A DNA stretch of 64,000 nt from assembly GCF_007002745.1 (NCBI RefSeq), contig NZ_SGNY01000007.1, forward strand, positions 62,001 through 126,000, given 5' to 3'. Each line of letters opens with the position of its first letter. Position 1 is the first letter of the stretch. Below the pieces are notes generated by a model. It did no database searches. It was not told the origin of the DNA and worked only from the letters and a program-made list of their open reading frames with translations. Shown here piece after piece: positions 61,734 to 64,000 of this stretch. Position numbers and translations under genes: made by a program. This stretch comes from Martinezella rhizogenes (lineage in GTDB: Bacteria > Pseudomonadota > Alphaproteobacteria > Rhizobiales > Rhizobiaceae).

Positions 61734-62726
61734 ATGGTGAGTGGTTCACAGCCCGTTTGCGTCATCATCGCTGCGAAAAATGCCTCTGAAACGATCGATA
61801 TCGCCATCCGCTCCGCGCTTGTGGAACCGGAGGTCGGCGAGGTGGTGGTGATCGACGATGGTTCCACCGATACGACAAGCGATGTCGCGCATGCGGCAGA
61901 TGACGGTACCGGTCGCTTGCGGGTCGTGCGCTTCGACGTTAATCGCGGACCTTCCGCTGCCCGCAACCATGCAATCTCCATTTCCTCTGCGCCGCTCATC
62001 AGCATTCTCGATGCGGACGACTTCTTTTTCAGAGGCCGTTTCACCGCCATGCTGGCTGATGACGACTGGGATCTGGTCGCCGACAATATCGCCTTCATCC
62101 AGCAATCGGTTCCCGGTGCATCCTCCATGCAGCCGGCGCGCTTTGAACCTGAGGCCCGGTTTCTGTCGCTTGCGGAATTCGTGGAAGGCAATATTTCCAG
62201 GCCCGGCGTGGAGCGCGGAGAGACTGGCTTCCTGAAACCGGTGATACGCCGCGACTTTCTCGACAAACATGCGCTGCGCTACGACGAGGCCCTGCGGCTG
62301 GGCGAAGATTACGAGCTTTACGTTCGCGCGCTTGCCGCCGGCGCTCGCTACAAGGTCATCCGCCATTGCGGTTACGGCGCAATCGTGCGCGGCAATTCGC
62401 TGAGCGGACGTCACAGCACCGAGGACCTTCGCCGCTTATACGAGGCGGACAGGGCCATCCTTGCCGGCTGCAGGCTGTCCGCCGATGAGGCCGCGATCCT
62501 TCGAGAACATGAAAAACATATCCGCGCCAAATTCGAGCTTCGCCATTTTCTCGATGCGAAAAAGCAGAAAGGCGTAGGTGGCGCGCTGACCCACGCTCTT
62601 GCGCGTCTGCCTGCCCTGCCGGCCATCACGCGCGGTATCCTGACCGACAAGACCGCGCGTTTCCGCAAGCCGTCGCAGCCGGTGCGGGATGTGCGATATC
62701 TTCTGGATGGCACGCCGGTTTCGTGA
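61734..62726 (+). CDS. exoU: Family 2 glycosyltransferase, ExoU-like
   Basis: A 330-residue GT-A transferase. The nucleotide-binding region VVVIDDGSTDTTSDVA and the metal site ISILDADDFFF (DxD) are clear. By its position between exoX and exoV it should be the ExoU glucosyltransferase of succinoglycan side-chain assembly. It follows exoX by 109 bp and ends convergent to exoV across a palindromic repeat. Confidence 0.85.
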   Translation: MVSGSQPVCVIIAAKNASETIDIAIRSALVEPEVGEVVVIDDGSTDTTSDVAHAADDGTGRLRVVRFDVNRGPSAARNHAISISSAPLISILDADDFFFRGRFTAMLADDDWDLVADNIAFIQQSVPGASSMQPARFEPEARFLSLAEFVEGNISRPGVERGETGFLKPVIRRDFLDKHALRYDEALRLGEDYELYVRALAAGARYKVIRHCGYGAIVRGNSLSGRHSTEDLRRLYEADRAILAGCRLSADEAAILREHEKHIRAKFELRHFLDAKKQKGVGGALTHALARLPALPAITRGILTDKTARFRKPSQPVRDVRYLLDGTPVS

Positions 62727-62772
62727 GGGAAGAATGGACTGGATTGGGCAACACCGCGCTCAATACTCTGAT

Positions 62773-62857
62773 GTCATCCTCGGGCCTGTCCCGAGGATTT
62801 AATCACGTCGCATAAAATCGGTCGGCTGCGGATCCTCGGGACAAGCCCGAGGATGAC
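62773..62857. repeat. Palindromic intergenic repeat (copy 2)
   Basis: An imperfect palindrome of about 85 bp of the same family as the copy at 49878-49951: each arm folds on CCTCGGG/CCCGAGG. Here it lies between the convergent exoU and exoV genes, where it may act as a two-way terminator. Confidence 0.8.
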
Positions 62858-62916
62858 GACGGAGAGGTCGGCGACCTCTCTTCCAAGCAAATTTTACCCA
62901 TCCGGTGCTTTCGCCC

Positions 62917-63873
62917 CTAGAGATAATCCCGCTTGATCGTTTCCAGCACGGCGGAAAAACGCTCCTTGCGTTCTTCCAGCCTGCCATCCGGGCTGAGGCG
63001 CGGCTCGGCCCGGCTTGCCTGCCAGAGCGCCAGGGTGGAAGGTGCGGCCAGCACCTGCTTTGCCAGTTTGCGCAGCGACAGCGATTGCGTTTCCTGCGGC
63101 CGTACCAGCACATCACCCTCATGCGCCGAAACTGGGCCGGTCTCAGCAATAACAGGGGCTGGCGGCGGCGGAAAATTCATGCCCCAGAAGCGCGAGCCCT
63201 TTTTTGCCGCCTCGGCACGGGTGGAAACCGGTACGTAACGCGGCTGATATTCCACGCCGACGGTGCCTGCCCAATCGCTCCATTTGAAGCTGTTGATCGA
63301 GGGGGATGTGCTGACCGCCACCCATGGCACGCGGAAGGCATCGGCAAGGATTGCGCCATGCATGGATTCGGCGACGATGAATTCCGACTGGGCAATGGCA
63401 CGGATGACCGCCTTCGCCTCGCCGCGCGGGTCGAGATAGGTCAGCCCCGCCGGTTCGCACACCGTTTCCCACATGCCAAATTCCGCCGATTCCCAATGGG
63501 GAACGAAGGTCTTCTTGTGGATTTTCGGCAGGCCTTTGAAGTCCGGCATCTCGGTGACCATGACGGCGGGATCAACGATGCCCATTTCCGGCGAAAGCCC
63601 GAGCTTGGCGGCGGTTTTTTCGCCGCGCACGCAGCGAATATCCCAGAACCCTGTGCCCGTCGTATCCGGCACCGCGCCATAACCATAACCGCTGCCGATC
63701 ACCAGCTTGCGCTGCTTTACCGGCAACAGGATGTCGTTGAGAACGGTGCCGACGCCGACGAGCATCACATCGTCATGCACATCGCGCAGGCCTGGAAGCA
63801 GAAAATCCCACAGCCACAGATTGAGATCGTCACCGAAATTGCCATGATGCGATTCCCAGTGGTAAGGTTTCAT
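62917..63873 (-). CDS. exoV: Polysaccharide pyruvyl transferase, ExoV-like
   Basis: A 318-residue enzyme of the pyruvyl transferase family. It starts MKPYHWESHHGNFGDDLNLWLWDFLLPGL, with GNFGDDLN as the family motif, and contains GVGTVLND and ESMHGAILADAFRVPWVA. It adds pyruvate from phosphoenolpyruvate to the terminal sugar of the succinoglycan repeat. Its ribosome site is CAGGAG. Confidence 0.9.
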   Translation of the reverse strand: MKPYHWESHHGNFGDDLNLWLWDFLLPGLRDVHDDVMLVGVGTVLNDILLPVKQRKLVIGSGYGYGAVPDTTGTGFWDIRCVRGEKTAAKLGLSPEMGIVDPAVMVTEMPDFKGLPKIHKKTFVPHWESAEFGMWETVCEPAGLTYLDPRGEAKAVIRAIAQSEFIVAESMHGAILADAFRVPWVAVSTSPSINSFKWSDWAGTVGVEYQPRYVPVSTRAEAAKKGSRFWGMNFPPPPAPVIAETGPVSAHEGDVLVRPQETQSLSLRKLAKQVLAAPSTLALWQASRAEPRLSPDGRLEERKERFSAVLETIKRDYL

Positions 63874-63924
63874 GAGGTCACTCCTGGGTGAAAAACATAT
63901 AAATTCTTGCAGGCGAGAATTCGC

Positions 63925-64000
63925 TCATCTTGTGCGAACGATTTTTCCTGCACCGAGCTCAAAAGCGGCCCGAAGAAGTGCGGGATCGCGCATTGCCCAC
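63925..64000 (-). CDS. Partial gene upstream of exoV (C-terminal tail only)
   Basis: The last 24 codons of a minus-strand gene that continues past the window edge; the tail reads WAMRDPALLRAAFELGAGKIV and ends in TGA at 63925-63927, 51 bp before exoV. In succinoglycan clusters the gene next to exoV is usually exoW, so this may be its end, but the fragment is too short to name. Confidence 0.55.
   Translation of the reverse strand, partial: WAMRDPALLRAAFELGAGKIVRTR

Overview
The window reads as a gene-dense, GC-rich replicon of a Rhizobiaceae bacterium, most probably an Agrobacterium (tumefaciens/fabrum group). The reasons are the glgP-glgB-glgC-glgA-pgm-glgX glycogen cluster, an exoX/exoU/exoV end of a succinoglycan cluster, a heterotetrameric sarcosine oxidase (soxBDAG), a NadQ-type regulator in front of nadABC, an EcfG-type stress promoter and an alpha-r14 (NfeR1-like) small RNA. 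I see no insertion sequence, prophage, plasmid transfer gene or CRISPR array. The species assignment is an inference from gene content.

Layout. 1-3.8 kb: an acid-sugar dehydratase of the enolase superfamily divergent from a GntR/FCD regulator, a 20-codon leader ORF and a fructuronate-reductase-like enzyme. 3.8-10.4 kb (minus): a dipeptide/oligopeptide ABC transporter (dppA-B-C-D-F order) preceded by an M24 peptidase. 10.6-10.8 kb: a three-hairpin sRNA with anti-Shine-Dalgarno loops. 10.9-13.1 kb: an SDR enzyme and a nucleoside deoxyribosyltransferase (minus), and RNase D (plus). 13.1-16.5 kb: three unrecognised genes that share a repeated domain and related C-terminal tails. 16.6-20 kb: rpsA, cmk, a FYDLN-acid protein and tRNA-Ala(GGC). 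20-21 kb: two small unknown proteins. 21.2-25.6 kb: nadQ and nadABC. 25.6-26.7 kb: a small stress operon behind an EcfG promoter. 26.7-33.8 kb (minus): a cytochrome bd operon (GbsR-like regulator, cydD, cydC, cydA, cydB, cydX) behind an FNR/FixK-like box. 34-38.2 kb: an idonate/gluconate-type dehydrogenase pair with a palindromic operator, a beta-hydroxyacid dehydrogenase and a mutarotase-like protein. 38.2-40.3 kb: Lrp regulator, amino-acid racemase and class II amidotransferase. 40.7-52 kb: the glycogen operon. 52-59.1 kb: a MaoC protein, a DUF2332 protein and the sox operon with an inserted secreted protein gene. 59.4-64 kb: rpsU, a TPR lipoprotein, a small unknown, exoX, exoU, exoV and the 3' tail of another minus-strand gene.

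How the genes work together. Glycogen synthesis (glgC, glgA, glgB, pgm) and breakdown (glgP, glgX) are encoded together, so the locus controls carbon storage in both directions; pgm also links to glucose-1-phosphate for exopolysaccharide. nadQ, its probable operators and nadABC form a self-contained de novo NAD unit. The cyd operon carries both the oxidase and its assembly exporter and appears oxygen-regulated. Most of the rest is uptake and catabolism of peptides, sugar acids and sarcosine, which fits a soil or rhizosphere lifestyle.

The least explained parts are the 13.1-16.5 kb three-gene module, the sRNA locus and its possible targets, the gene inserted into the sox operon, and the two solitary or duplicated regulatory palindromes. 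Start codons were adjusted where a Shine-Dalgarno match or the family N-terminus favoured an internal start.
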